The notes below the pieces were generated by a model. The model made no database searches and had not been told where the DNA came from. It saw only the letters and a program-made list of their open reading frames with translations. 64,000 nt of DNA from Aurantiochytrium sp. KH105 (Eukaryota > Sar > Bigyra > Thraustochytrida > Thraustochytriidae): positions 434,001 through 498,000 of the forward strand of contig BGKB01000036.1 in the NCBI GenBank assembly GCA_003116975.1, written 5' to 3'. Shown here piece by piece: positions 11,101 to 19,761 of this stretch. How positions within the stretch are numbered: position 1 is the stretch's first letter; each line of letters begins with the position of its first letter. Both the position numbers and the translations under genes were made by a program.

Positions 11101-14100
11101 GGAGGACCTTCTCCTGCATGCCGCAGACCGGTCGGACCAGCTCGTGGCAACAGAAGTGTGGACGCGGCTCGGGCGACAAAGTTTCCAGATTGGTAATCTG
11201 GATATTGCCGATACGATTTGCTCGGCAGCCCTTCGGACGCTCGCTTCACACGGCCAATCTCAGCAGCGAAAGGCGCAGGACGGAGAAGACAGAATGACGA
11301 CGCCATCTGCGCAGAGCTTTCAGCAAAAGGTGCAGCCGAACAGGGTTCCTGTGGAATTCTGGCGATGGTACGCCATTTGCTCGTGCGTCAAGGGACAAGT
11401 TGCGGCTGCGCGTGCCGCAGCCATTACACACGACAAAACGACGCAGGACATGCTTCGTGAGGAGAGCTTGCGCATGTTTCGCAGTGCAGCGGAGCACGGT
11501 GTACGGGCCAAAGTCGGCGCTCTCGTCCTGGATGCTGCCAAGGAGCTCTGGAATGTGGCTACTACGCTCGTCGGGTCTGCCGGGACACGTAGCATTCTAT
11601 TCGAGCCTTTGCGAGCTATGCTACAATGTCTCGCGGCTGTGTCGGAGAAATCTGAAATGGCGCTGCGTGTGTCCATGTACGCAGCCCTTTTCGAGTGTTT
11701 CAAGGATACCAAGGATTGGAAGGGAGGTCTTAAAGCGGTCGATGAAGCCTTTCGCATCGTACCGCAGAGTCTGCAAAAGCGGCTGTGGGCCGCGCGGGTG
11801 ATTTTTAACAGCAAACTGAACAAGGATGTTGCCGCAGGTCTGCACAAGATGAAGGAAGGCAACAAGTCTCTGCAAGCCAAGGCCTGGATGACCTTGGCGA
11901 CTTCATCTGCAAATCAGGAGGATCAGTTGCAGGCACATGTGCAGGCGCTCAGTCTCTTGGAAGGTTCGTACGAGCGTGTCGAGTACCTCATTGAGTTTGC
12001 AGAATGGCTGCACGCCAACCACTTTTCTCGAGATGATGTGACGCAGTGCCTGGTTTCTGCAGCGGATCAAATCTTGGATGTCGAGGTTGCCGCGCAGAAG
12101 CGCGCGCAGGCAGCCGCAGAAGCTCGCGCCAAGGGAGCCATGTCCCCGAAGTCGCCCAGCTCGCTCGTCACGTCAAACTCGCGGCGATCCATTCGTTCTG
12201 CGAGTCCAAAGCGTAACGTCAAGGCAACACGTGAGCTTGGGGAGCCTTGCGCAGATGCACCGAGGGAGCTGCGTCTTGGAGATCTGCTCAAGCTTGTGCA
12301 GATCTTTGCCATGCTTGCGCGCTCTGTGCCGCACTCTAAAATTCGGGCAGACATGGCACTTATCGCGCATGAGCATTTATCCTCTGCATGGACGCGTTTC
12401 GTAGCACCCGGGTCCAAGTGCAATCTCTTGACGGTCATAGGTGCCGACTTGGCGGACGCAACCGAGGGATCGGAAGAGAATGAGGATGCCAAGGTTTCGA
12501 GGATTCCAGCCGCAGCAGCCGCGACGATTGAGCGACCGTACCTTGTCGTTCATTACCTCCTGGAGCTTGGCTCATTGTTGCAAGAGTGCGGTCAGGACGC
12601 TCTCGCCATCACGTGCTATGTGATGATGGAGCGAATCTGCGCCGATGTGATCCAGGATCGTACGTTTGCCACGCTTGCCGCGCTCAAGACGGTGCGAGCG
12701 CTGTCTCTCATCAATCTGGGCGCTGCTGCGAGAAGCAAGATGAACGAAATTGATATTTCGTTGAACGAGGAGGAGCGCATCCGGTTTGGGGTTGAAGTGG
12801 AGCAGCTCTTGCAGCACCGCTCCATGCGACAGCGCGCTAGAAGAGCCAGTATCGAGTCCGCGCCGACAGACGGCTCCACCGAATCTGCTGAGCTTGACGA
12901 GGACCCGGACGCAATCGTGACAAAGTCGGGCGTACAACCCACGAGGCGCCGCATGCTTGGCCCAATGAAGATTCGCGAAGTGTGGGCGCGCCTTGCATCC
13001 GAGTTGGTCGATTTGGGCTACATCTTCGAAGGCAAGGTGCTTTTGCACGAAGTCGCATTGCACAATGACGCATATGAGGACAAGGAGAACACCTTTCGGG
13101 CGGCCACTGTGGCAGCAAAGGTGGCGCTACTCGAGGGCAAAGAGAGCGCAGCCCTTGCTCGCGCCGTGGAAGCCATGGGCGCACTTAATGAGCATCGCGG
13201 AGGAAACGTCAACGATTGGTTGCATTGCATTCGCGAAATTGTGGCCTGTTTGCGTGGCGCAGACCGCAGTGCGGACGCTAGCACCCTCATGAAGAAGGCG
13301 CTTGCTGTGTACAATAGCAAGCTTCAGAACATGGGCACGCTCAAAGACTTGGACCTCGAAGTCGCCACAAGCTACGTGGAGACCCTTGTTGCAGAGCAGC
13401 TCTTTGCCGAAGTCAAGGTCAGGGCGCTGCAGGGCGCAAATTGGCGCGATGAATGGGTACAGTGCCAGAAACACTTGCGCAACGCACAGGACCGAATCCT
13501 CATTGCCACCAAGCCGCAGTGTGCGTCCGTTGCAACGATGGACATTTTGCTCATGCATTGTGCCATGTGGATGGAAGTGTACAAGACGCAAGCTATGGAG
13601 CAGGAGCACGTGGCCTTTTCGCGGATTGTAGATGGTTTATCTCGCGCGAGTCGTTGTGGTGAGGCCATGCTGCAAATGGTGCTGCCGACTTCTGAACTTT
13701 TTTGCACAGGCATGAACGAGGTAAACCTTCCGCTTGAGCGATACGTGGGACGCGTGCAGAACATGCTTGGAAGCATTGAGCTGCTCCACGACGCCTTTTG
13801 CAATCCATTGCCCGCAGTATCATCTGCTGCGCGCGAAGCGGAACGCATCGAACAGCTGAATCCCGCTGAGCGCTGGCTCATGGAGACTGCTCCCGTCCCG
13901 CCTCCTACACTTGCGGAACTCCATCCAGGTGCCGCGCAGCGTGCATGCAGCTACTTTATGGGTACGTACAAGCACCTTCATCATATGCCGGCACGTGCCG
14001 CGGTCGCGCTGGTTGCCGCTGGCCAGGGTCTCTGCCGCAACAAAGATGCGCGGGCCCAGAAGGTCCTTTACGATGGAATCGAGGCTGCGCTGGCGCACGA

Positions 14101-15766
14101 TGACTACGATTTGGCGAAGATTGCAGCGCACGAGCTCGTACTCGGGCTGGAGTCTGCGGAGGCATTGGTACTGTACCAAGCGTGTCGGGCTCGCGCGTGG
14201 ATGTTTAATTTACTCAAAGAAACGGCGCTGGACGGAGAGGGCAAGTTAAGTCAGTTCCTGAGATTGCAAACACACATTGAGGCAAGTTTGTTTTCCCCGG
14301 GGGACCTCTCCAAGACCGCAGGCGACGACGCATCGGCTCCAGAGAAAGATTCCAAAGTACGTTGGCCCTATGCCGATGTCAGCAAGTTCCTTCGGGAGAG
14401 TGTGCAGCTCCAGCGCTTGAGCTGTCGCCAGCGCGTGTCATCCTTGCTCAAGTCGTTGCCAGACGCAGTCGAGTTCCTGGTTCTTTCCTTGTCCGAAAAT
14501 GGCCGCGTGCTGTACAGTGCGCATCTTGATGCCGAATCCTACGACACCGAGCGCAATGAAGTCAAAGCAAAAGCAAACAAATTTCCTCTTGCTGCCGAAG
14601 AGGCAGAGGAGCTCCATTCTCTCGTGCGAGAAATCTCGACATGCCGGAAGAGGATGAGCTCTCAGTTGCTGAGTCGCACCCAAGACGCGAGCTTTGAAGA
14701 CAGCGCAAGCAAGCTCGAGGACAAGGCTTCGGAGGACATTGAGGCCATCACACGTCGAATGCGACGTTTGCTCGCGCCTGCAATCCCCATACTGCGATCG
14801 GAGGGAGAAGGAGGAAATGCCGACGCTGAGAACGACGCTACCCCAGTAGAGGATGACGCCGAACCTTCGAAGCGACTGGTGATTCTGGCGGATCCTCTGC
14901 TCGCGCGTCTTCCGCTTGAGCTTCTATTCGAGCAAGAACCACAGAAAGAAGACGAGGAAGACGAGGCGAAAACGATTGATGAAGAGGGTGAAGATCAGGA
15001 CCAGGATGAGGGCGGGGACCAAGAGAAGACTCAGGATTGCGTAGCGTCCCAGACGCGTATGCAGAAACGGTACCTCTCTGTCTCTCGAGACTTTTCGCTG
15101 CATCTGTTTCACCAACGGATGCAGTCGATGGTGCCGGGTCTTCAAGAAGCGGTGGCTGCCGACGAAGCTTTTCAGGTTCGTTTGAGCCAACGTCCGACAA
15201 GTGTACGGTACGTTGTGGACCCACGGAGCGAAGAAAGCGGTCTTCGGGACAACTTCACAGCCGATACCGCATGGCAGGGACATGTAGGTGCCGAAATGGG
15301 CGTTCCTAGTCGAGGCGACTGGCAGGCGCTCTTGGCAAGTGGGGATGATACGCAGTTCCTATTCAGTGGTCTCGGGTCTTTCCTTGCGCAGGTAGACCCG
15401 GGCGCTGTGGCCGCGTTGGACATGCGGCATTGCTGGAGCGCTGTGCTGATTGATCGCGCCGTGAACGACGCCTCGTACCGTTTCCAAAGCGAGCAAGAGG
15501 CGAGTTTGAGTGCCGCAGCTCTGCAGCTGAAACAGCCCGTGGAGACGGCTGCACTCTTGTCTCTGTGCGGTGTAAATGCTATCGTTCAGCACCAGTGGGC
15601 ATGCACGGTTCACCGTGCCATTGAAATGCAGACTCGCTTGGCCTCATGCATGAAGCAAGGGGCGACGGCACCTCTTTTGGTGGACGCAATGCATAGTGCA
15701 GACGACAACTCGCGCAAACTTCGCGTCAAGGCAAATGCAGCATTCTACGGCGTGCCACTCTTGTGA
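8162..15766 (+). CDS. CFAP46: Cilia- and flagella-associated protein 46
   Basis: An uninterrupted frame of 2534 residues, close to animal CFAP46/TTC40 (about 2700). Recognition rests on the N-terminal block FLVYNASVIAWQVMRP followed by a GxRHHxxxLL-type segment and KAWRARLGLALA, which match the conserved start of CFAP46. Most of the protein is helical hairpins of TPR type (repeated LWNVA/AEW/ALxxC helices). The C-terminal ~300 residues (from RLVILADPLLARLPLEL near residue 2237) resemble the CHAT-like end of the family and carry an acidic insert. CFAP46 belongs to the C1d projection of the axonemal central apparatus with CFAP54, CFAP74 and CFAP221, and supports ciliary beating. The start ATG at 8162 has an ACCATGG context. 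No introns are evident. Confidence 0.93.
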   Translation: MEDALRVRLLRVGEDARVAGVEGADSGRAQAKEQHPETDSGEDETDKHAKARHELEACFALLCEYNGEPRIAVELLVICAEAALKFDALVIAERSAELCFTRGKVRDQFYCRALFVKALIEHKSLQRGDVLSRALSASEHIDAAVDVCLDPVRKDAYSFLVYNASVIAWQVMRPIMRQGCRHHTLKLLSKLCEALNAADDPHKAWRARLGLALALAHNEVGAQAPAQAEAKRALDLVQEVDPTSEIARETNALCVHIQQQGALAAAKTARTQGDVQPILQCIRSGIIADQAGIEAELQESLKTAVAAGNQAAEDGDSQDDEMKTRNARTSIGVIGVGRAALRAHLYELSEECMSIAVRLPARVRTAVDEIDLDLFRAEWLAECPTATAEMASTGQRPLSGSKGSGAAATSEKTARAMNLAKRIQAMRLLDRCISLCLRLHQPGLLEETCLVTWNIGLPLLQPHLRTHVHKAFSSAASALEEVDSPLLELRAHLHSELAKCEMASDFLQRANDQVEKAMHLQRSSQMNQESNTENNSDLTRFLKPMQEKLRLKSSIYNEPENPLEQAILQVEQAKDAGEKHLKASLLMRAAAFLDQHHDESLEQSSREQHNHTGAAAEDKEEGAEAATQDADARAPEQIAHNVTSIALWAEIAQLASTLRLLPLTERAAQHVLVSDNEEDTTELPEGVDAKSWSLQRARVHFVFADALARQLQTVPVDDLVPKVANMHVRTLGLLVPTPIENPEAIDDPLDEDSEDANRATEESRNIVSPADMAFDWLPWQDAPFPEDLPQRKDEVVKQIVAALKIGSTLCESWLVENAATYLWNFHLHVFNGPIQRFQFVTDALIDGLQEVVSALVELDPEERNDTMYCAVACALAQSLEGRALRTQMLQGQTANADDDLRRAAEVCIQTLADKSPRITKELIATLQRVQRRRKSPQPLPDDLLARGFAVIELLRLEGGFVAPEEKQSLLESFVGQIQGQEDLLLHAADRSDQLVATEVWTRLGRQSFQIGNLDIADTICSAALRTLASHGQSQQRKAQDGEDRMTTPSAQSFQQKVQPNRVPVEFWRWYAICSCVKGQVAAARAAAITHDKTTQDMLREESLRMFRSAAEHGVRAKVGALVLDAAKELWNVATTLVGSAGTRSILFEPLRAMLQCLAAVSEKSEMALRVSMYAALFECFKDTKDWKGGLKAVDEAFRIVPQSLQKRLWAARVIFNSKLNKDVAAGLHKMKEGNKSLQAKAWMTLATSSANQEDQLQAHVQALSLLEGSYERVEYLIEFAEWLHANHFSRDDVTQCLVSAADQILDVEVAAQKRAQAAAEARAKGAMSPKSPSSLVTSNSRRSIRSASPKRNVKATRELGEPCADAPRELRLGDLLKLVQIFAMLARSVPHSKIRADMALIAHEHLSSAWTRFVAPGSKCNLLTVIGADLADATEGSEENEDAKVSRIPAAAAATIERPYLVVHYLLELGSLLQECGQDALAITCYVMMERICADVIQDRTFATLAALKTVRALSLINLGAAARSKMNEIDISLNEEERIRFGVEVEQLLQHRSMRQRARRASIESAPTDGSTESAELDEDPDAIVTKSGVQPTRRRMLGPMKIREVWARLASELVDLGYIFEGKVLLHEVALHNDAYEDKENTFRAATVAAKVALLEGKESAALARAVEAMGALNEHRGGNVNDWLHCIREIVACLRGADRSADASTLMKKALAVYNSKLQNMGTLKDLDLEVATSYVETLVAEQLFAEVKVRALQGANWRDEWVQCQKHLRNAQDRILIATKPQCASVATMDILLMHCAMWMEVYKTQAMEQEHVAFSRIVDGLSRASRCGEAMLQMVLPTSELFCTGMNEVNLPLERYVGRVQNMLGSIELLHDAFCNPLPAVSSAAREAERIEQLNPAERWLMETAPVPPPTLAELHPGAAQRACSYFMGTYKHLHHMPARAAVALVAAGQGLCRNKDARAQKVLYDGIEAALAHDDYDLAKIAAHELVLGLESAEALVLYQACRARAWMFNLLKETALDGEGKLSQFLRLQTHIEASLFSPGDLSKTAGDDASAPEKDSKVRWPYADVSKFLRESVQLQRLSCRQRVSSLLKSLPDAVEFLVLSLSENGRVLYSAHLDAESYDTERNEVKAKANKFPLAAEEAEELHSLVREISTCRKRMSSQLLSRTQDASFEDSASKLEDKASEDIEAITRRMRRLLAPAIPILRSEGEGGNADAENDATPVEDDAEPSKRLVILADPLLARLPLELLFEQEPQKEDEEDEAKTIDEEGEDQDQDEGGDQEKTQDCVASQTRMQKRYLSVSRDFSLHLFHQRMQSMVPGLQEAVAADEAFQVRLSQRPTSVRYVVDPRSEESGLRDNFTADTAWQGHVGAEMGVPSRGDWQALLASGDDTQFLFSGLGSFLAQVDPGAVAALDMRHCWSAVLIDRAVNDASYRFQSEQEASLSAAALQLKQPVETAALLSLCGVNAIVQHQWACTVHRAIEMQTRLASCMKQGATAPLLVDAMHSADDNSRKLRVKANAAFYGVPLL

Positions 15767-15906
15767 GAGGTTCTTCAAGACCAAGTTTGTGAGATTGCTA
15801 GCACTCGTGCAAAGCTTTCGTTGGGTAGACTATCAGAGAAGATATACGTATTTGATATCACTGTCAGAGGCTGGCTGTCGGTTAGGGGAGCGACAGCTGT
15901 TGATCA
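15767..15906. other. Convergent 3' spacer CFAP46/IBA57
   Basis: Only 140 bp separate the two stop codons, so the 3' UTRs probably overlap. No repeat or additional gene is seen. Confidence 0.6.
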
Positions 15907-17151
15907 TTACTCGACGACCTTGTTCCACCAGGATGGAAATTTAGGGACTTGGGCCGCGTGGCCATTAACTTGAAAGATGCCATCTTGCAACCACTTTGTC
16001 TCTGCATCATCTTCGAGACGCATGACGGCCAGGCCAATGCTAGCATCGGATGAAAAGGCAATGAGCTTGCCCGGCGAGCGCTTCGACTCGGGCTCGGGTG
16101 CGTCCTTGCCCCACTCCACAGGTGAAGGAATTTCCAGCTCGAGGCCCTGCGGGGCACCTCCCAGCTTGACGCCTTCGAGAATGCCACGTTCCTGGACCGT
16201 GTGTTCCCCAATCGTGAGCGGGACGACACGCTTGCGGACGAGACCCTTGTGATGCGTTCTCGCCACAAGTTCTTGGCCCGTGTAGCATCCCTTGTGGAAG
16301 TTGACGCCATTGAGCTTTTCGAGGTTGTACTCGAGGGGGATGCCGCCATCCACCTCGAGGCCCTCGGGGATGCCGCACAGATAGCGGAACTGATCGTAAA
16401 AGTGGCCCGAACTCTCCTTGAGTCCGAGCTTTTCGAGCACCTTGCGTGTGGCCTCTTCGTGCTTGGCGGAGGCCACTACGCGATAGCCCAGCGAAGCGTC
16501 GCGAGGATCGGCAATGACGGCGCCCGCGTGAATATCGTTGAGTCCAGCCTTTGTCTCTTCGTCGCCGCCCATGATGGCCCAGACGTTGTAGCGCCCTTTG
16601 GCGTCTTCAATGGAGACTTTGGAGCGGAGCTTGAACATTTTTAGAAGCTTGAGAACCTTGTTGACAACATCTTGGTGCAGGTCGAGCAAGTAGGCGTCCT
16701 CGGCGGCGCGATGAATAATGGTCTCTGCGACCATGCGGCCCTTGTTGTTGAGAAAGGCAGCGTACTGAGCCTCGCCCTCATTTTCGAGCTTGGAGACATC
16801 GTTCGTCACAATACCCTGCAGGAAATGCGTCGCGTCCGGTCCGCTCACCTCAACGACGGTTCTGTCAAGCAACTTGCGATACATGGCCGAGTCCGTCTCG
16901 GGCCGGGCTCCATCCGTCGACGAGGACAGCATCCGCAGTCCCCTCGGCGCGCCGGGCCAGGGTCTGAGTCTCGTTGCGGCGGGCCCCGGGGCTCCCGCCG
17001 GCGTCGTCGTCGCCGCCCTCGCCGCCGCCGCCGCCGCCGGAGCCGGAGCCGGCGTCGCCGTCGGCATCGCCGCCGCCGTCGTCCGGGCCAGGCCCATGTT
17101 GCCCGTCGCCCTGGAGACGCCTGCGCGGAGCAGGCCTCGCATGGCGCCCAT
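15907..17151 (-). CDS. IBA57: Mitochondrial iron-sulfur assembly factor IBA57 (GcvT-like)
   Basis: 414 residues. The folate-binding GcvT/YgfZ-type fold starts near residue 90 (YRKLLDRTVVEVSGPDATHF, LQGIVTNDVS) and contains the family signature KGCYTGQEL at 287-295, including the invariant Cys289. The signature is followed by ARTHHKGLVRKR. The first ~75 residues are Ala/Arg/Pro-rich with almost no acidic residues, as expected of a mitochondrial presequence. They are encoded by dense GCC/GGC triplets. IBA57 acts with ISCA1 and ISCA2 in maturation of [4Fe-4S] proteins such as aconitase and lipoate synthase. The start used is the outermost ATG (17151). A second ATG nine bases downstream would change nothing. 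It is divergent from RPB3 and convergent with CFAP46. Confidence 0.94.
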   Translation of the reverse strand: MGAMRGLLRAGVSRATGNMGLARTTAAAMPTATPAPAPAAAAAARAATTTPAGAPGPAATRLRPWPGAPRGLRMLSSSTDGARPETDSAMYRKLLDRTVVEVSGPDATHFLQGIVTNDVSKLENEGEAQYAAFLNNKGRMVAETIIHRAAEDAYLLDLHQDVVNKVLKLLKMFKLRSKVSIEDAKGRYNVWAIMGGDEETKAGLNDIHAGAVIADPRDASLGYRVVASAKHEEATRKVLEKLGLKESSGHFYDQFRYLCGIPEGLEVDGGIPLEYNLEKLNGVNFHKGCYTGQELVARTHHKGLVRKRVVPLTIGEHTVQERGILEGVKLGGAPQGLELEIPSPVEWGKDAPEPESKRSPGKLIAFSSDASIGLAVMRLEDDAETKWLQDGIFQVNGHAAQVPKFPSWWNKVVE

Positions 17152-18349
17152 CCTCGCGCCGCGCCCTGCCCGCCTGCCGCCGCCGCCGCCGCCGCCGCCG
17201 CTCTCTCGCTCGCGCGCGCGCTCCCGTCCCGCGCGAAGCTGAGGTCGCGATGGTCACGACTTGGTTTTGCTTTGCTTGCTTTGCTTTGCTTGCTTTGCTT
17301 TGCTTTGCTTTGCGTGGCTTTGCTTTCATGGCTTTTCTTGCGTTGCAGTCGCTTTTCGTCTCGTTCTTCTTCTGCGCCACATCTCGAGGACGCCATCGCC
17401 GGCATCGGCCTCGGAGAGAACCGCGCGGGACCCGGGGACTACACGAGGATGCGGCTGCTCGTGGCTCCGATGTTCTGGAGATTTTGTTTTTCGGGGGGGG
17501 GGGGGGTGGAAAGGGTCCGAGAAGGAGAGTTGCGCTAAAGTTCTGGGCGAACGAGCGTGCATGCATGCAGCGAAAGGAATGAAGGACGTTGCTTGCTCCG
17601 AGAACGTCGTCGTTCCTCCTTGGTCCGGTTGGTTTGGTTGAGAGCGGGGGAGTTGGTTGCGTGTCCAAAACAAGCATTCCGCTCGGGCAAGCGTATTTTT
17701 TTTAGCTCGGGTTCACTAAAAGAGCAGGTTCATGTAGCTGCAGCAGCTTCTCTGCGCAAAACGAATGCATTCCAGATGAGGTAATAGCCAAACTCCACGG
17801 TGGTCTTACTTGACACGAGTCCAATCTTGTCTCGCTCTTGACAGATAAGCTCGCCCGCCCGCTGCGAATGTCATGCTGCTAAAGATCAAACTCGCCCACC
17901 AGATCCAATGACAAATATTCCACCACGGCGATGCGCAATAGACACAGAAAGTCAACTTGCTTGTCGCGCCATTGATCTGATTCCAATCTTTGCCGAGCCG
18001 CTCGCTCGCTCGCTCTCTGGAAACGTCATGAGCCGCACCGCTGCCACAACCCAACCAAAACCGGTGAAAAAAAGCCTCAAAAAAATATCTCGATTTGGGG
18101 CGCCGTCGCAGCAACAGAGCGCGATAGCGATAAGGCCGTGCAGCCCATCGTCGCGTCGCCGCAGCCGATCGCGCACGCGCGGTCCTCGTGCAGAGCCCGC
18201 GCGCCGCTGACTGCCACGGACGGCCACCGCCGCCGCCGCCGCAGCAGCAGCAGCAGCAGCAGCTGCAGCAGCAGCTTCGGGCATCGGGCGGGTAGCGAGC
18301 GAGTGGCGAGCGGCACCAACGACCGCGACGGCGACGGCGAGCGCGCACG
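17152..18349. promoter_or_regulatory. Divergent intergenic region IBA57/RPB3
   Basis: A 1.2-kb spacer between two head-to-head housekeeping genes. It holds a TTTGC pentamer array, a G-tract near 17488-17508, and CCG/CAG triplets at about 18220-18275 just upstream of RPB3. Open frames crossing it are low-complexity shadows. No specific promoter element could be named. Confidence 0.5.
17264..17324. repeat. (TTTGC)n pentanucleotide array
   Basis: About a dozen copies of TTTGC, some shortened to TTGC, lie about 115 bp upstream of the IBA57 start on the opposite strand. Confidence 0.9.
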
Positions 18350-19369
18350 ATGGAGCAGGCCAAGCCGCTCGCGCGGGCGGCGCGGGACCCGAAGATTGAG
18401 GTGCTGGAGCTGAAGGAGGACTACATTAAGTTCGTACTTTCGGATACGGACGCGAGCGTGGCGAACGCCCTGCGACGGGTGCTCATCGCCGAGACGCCGA
18501 CGGTGGCGATCGACCTTGTGGAGATTGCCGAAAACTCTTCGGCGCTGCACGATGAGTTTATTGCGCACCGGTTGGGTCTGATCCCGATCCGCATTTCCTC
18601 GCAGGAGGGCGTGAGCGGTATGAACTACAAGCAGGACTGCTTTTGCGACTCAACGTGCCCGCGGTGCTCGGTCAAGTTCACCTTGGACGTGAGCCACGAC
18701 GACCCGGACGAGGCTGTGCGTATTGTAACGAGCGCAGATCTCAAGTCAGACTCGGCGTTTGCTGTGCAGTACTCGTCGACGGAGGAGGACGACTTTGTCA
18801 AGGAGACGAACCCAGATCTGCCCTCGGGCATTACGATTGTTAAGCTTGGACCGGGGCAGCGGATCAAGTGCGACTGCATCGCGGTCAAGGGCATTAGTAA
18901 GATCCACGCCAAGTGGTGCCCTGTGAGCGTGGCGACGTTTGCGTATGATCCGGAGATCGAGCTTAACGATGCTCTCATGGACGAGCTCGATTTGGCCAAG
19001 AAGCAGGAGTTTGTCAAGTCGTGCCCGGCTGATGTCTTTAATCTTGACGAGCAGACTGAAAAGGTTTCTGTCTCGAAGCGCTCTGCGTGCATGTTTTGCG
19101 ACGAGTGTGTCAAGCTCGGCGAGACCTGGAAGCGAAGCCACGAGGAGGACAATGTGGTTTCGGTGTCGCAGGTCCCTAACCGCTTCATCTTTAGCGTCGA
19201 GACCACGGGGGCCTTGAAGCCAGACGAAGCTGTTTTTTCGGCCCTCAAGGTTTTGCAGGACAAGTTGACGCTTATTGGCCGGCATTTGTCAGAGATCCCG
19301 CCTGAAGTCCAGGAGGTCCCGCTCAAGGAAAACCAGGGCGGCTTTGTAGATACGGGCGGCTTTATTTGA
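18350..19369 (+). CDS. POLR2C: RNA polymerase II subunit RPB3 with ferredoxin-like insertion
   Basis: 339 residues. It has the alpha-like dimerisation region (ANALRRVLIAETPTVAIDLV, HDEFIAHRLGLIPI) and the RPB3 zinc loop C97-x-C99-x3-C103-x2-C106, which distinguishes RPB3 from the AC40 paralogue. Further support is HAKWCPVSVATFAYDPE and a C-terminal FSVETTGALKPDEAVFSALK followed by a coiled helix. RPB3 pairs with RPB11 to nucleate assembly of RNA polymerase II. Unusually, an insertion at 220-262 carries C225-Pro plus C247-x2-C250-x2-C253, the pattern of the iron-sulfur-type domain in archaeal subunit D. Animal and yeast RPB3 lack it. RPAC1/AC40 is the alternative considered, but the zinc loop and C-terminus argue for RPB3. 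Confidence 0.9.
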   Translation: MEQAKPLARAARDPKIEVLELKEDYIKFVLSDTDASVANALRRVLIAETPTVAIDLVEIAENSSALHDEFIAHRLGLIPIRISSQEGVSGMNYKQDCFCDSTCPRCSVKFTLDVSHDDPDEAVRIVTSADLKSDSAFAVQYSSTEEDDFVKETNPDLPSGITIVKLGPGQRIKCDCIAVKGISKIHAKWCPVSVATFAYDPEIELNDALMDELDLAKKQEFVKSCPADVFNLDEQTEKVSVSKRSACMFCDECVKLGETWKRSHEEDNVVSVSQVPNRFIFSVETTGALKPDEAVFSALKVLQDKLTLIGRHLSEIPPEVQEVPLKENQGGFVDTGGFI

Positions 19370-19761
19370 GAGGGGAAAAAGAAAAAAAAAAAACAAGGAA
19401 AAAAGAAGAAGAAGAAGAAGAAGGGAAAACGAAATTGCTGCACGTTGTCTTTGTTCTTCACGCGCACGCGCTCGCGCTCTGATCCGCAACCGTTCGGGCC
19501 TGGACGGCTCGTTCTCGTCGACCTTTTACTTTCTTTTCTTTTCTTTAGTTTGTGAAAGAAAAAAGAAAGCACAACGCGATAGCTGATGCGAGGAATAAGA
19601 AAAAGAAGGAAACTCATTTGTTTTGGGCTAATTTCCTCGAATACTTTTGTTCTGAATACAACGAGAAATACAACGAGAAGAAAGAAAAAAGAACAGCTGT
19701 GCAGTGTTGCGTTGCAAGCTTTCTCGCCTCTCGGTATACGGTCATGTTGTGAAGTTGGTGT
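19370..19761. other. Convergent 3' spacer RPB3/JMJD6, purine-rich
   Basis: 392 bp between two stop codons. The RPB3 side begins with an A-rich tract followed by (AAG)n (19376-19422). The rest is AT-richer than the coding DNA, as expected of 3' UTRs. No gene is seen. Confidence 0.55.
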
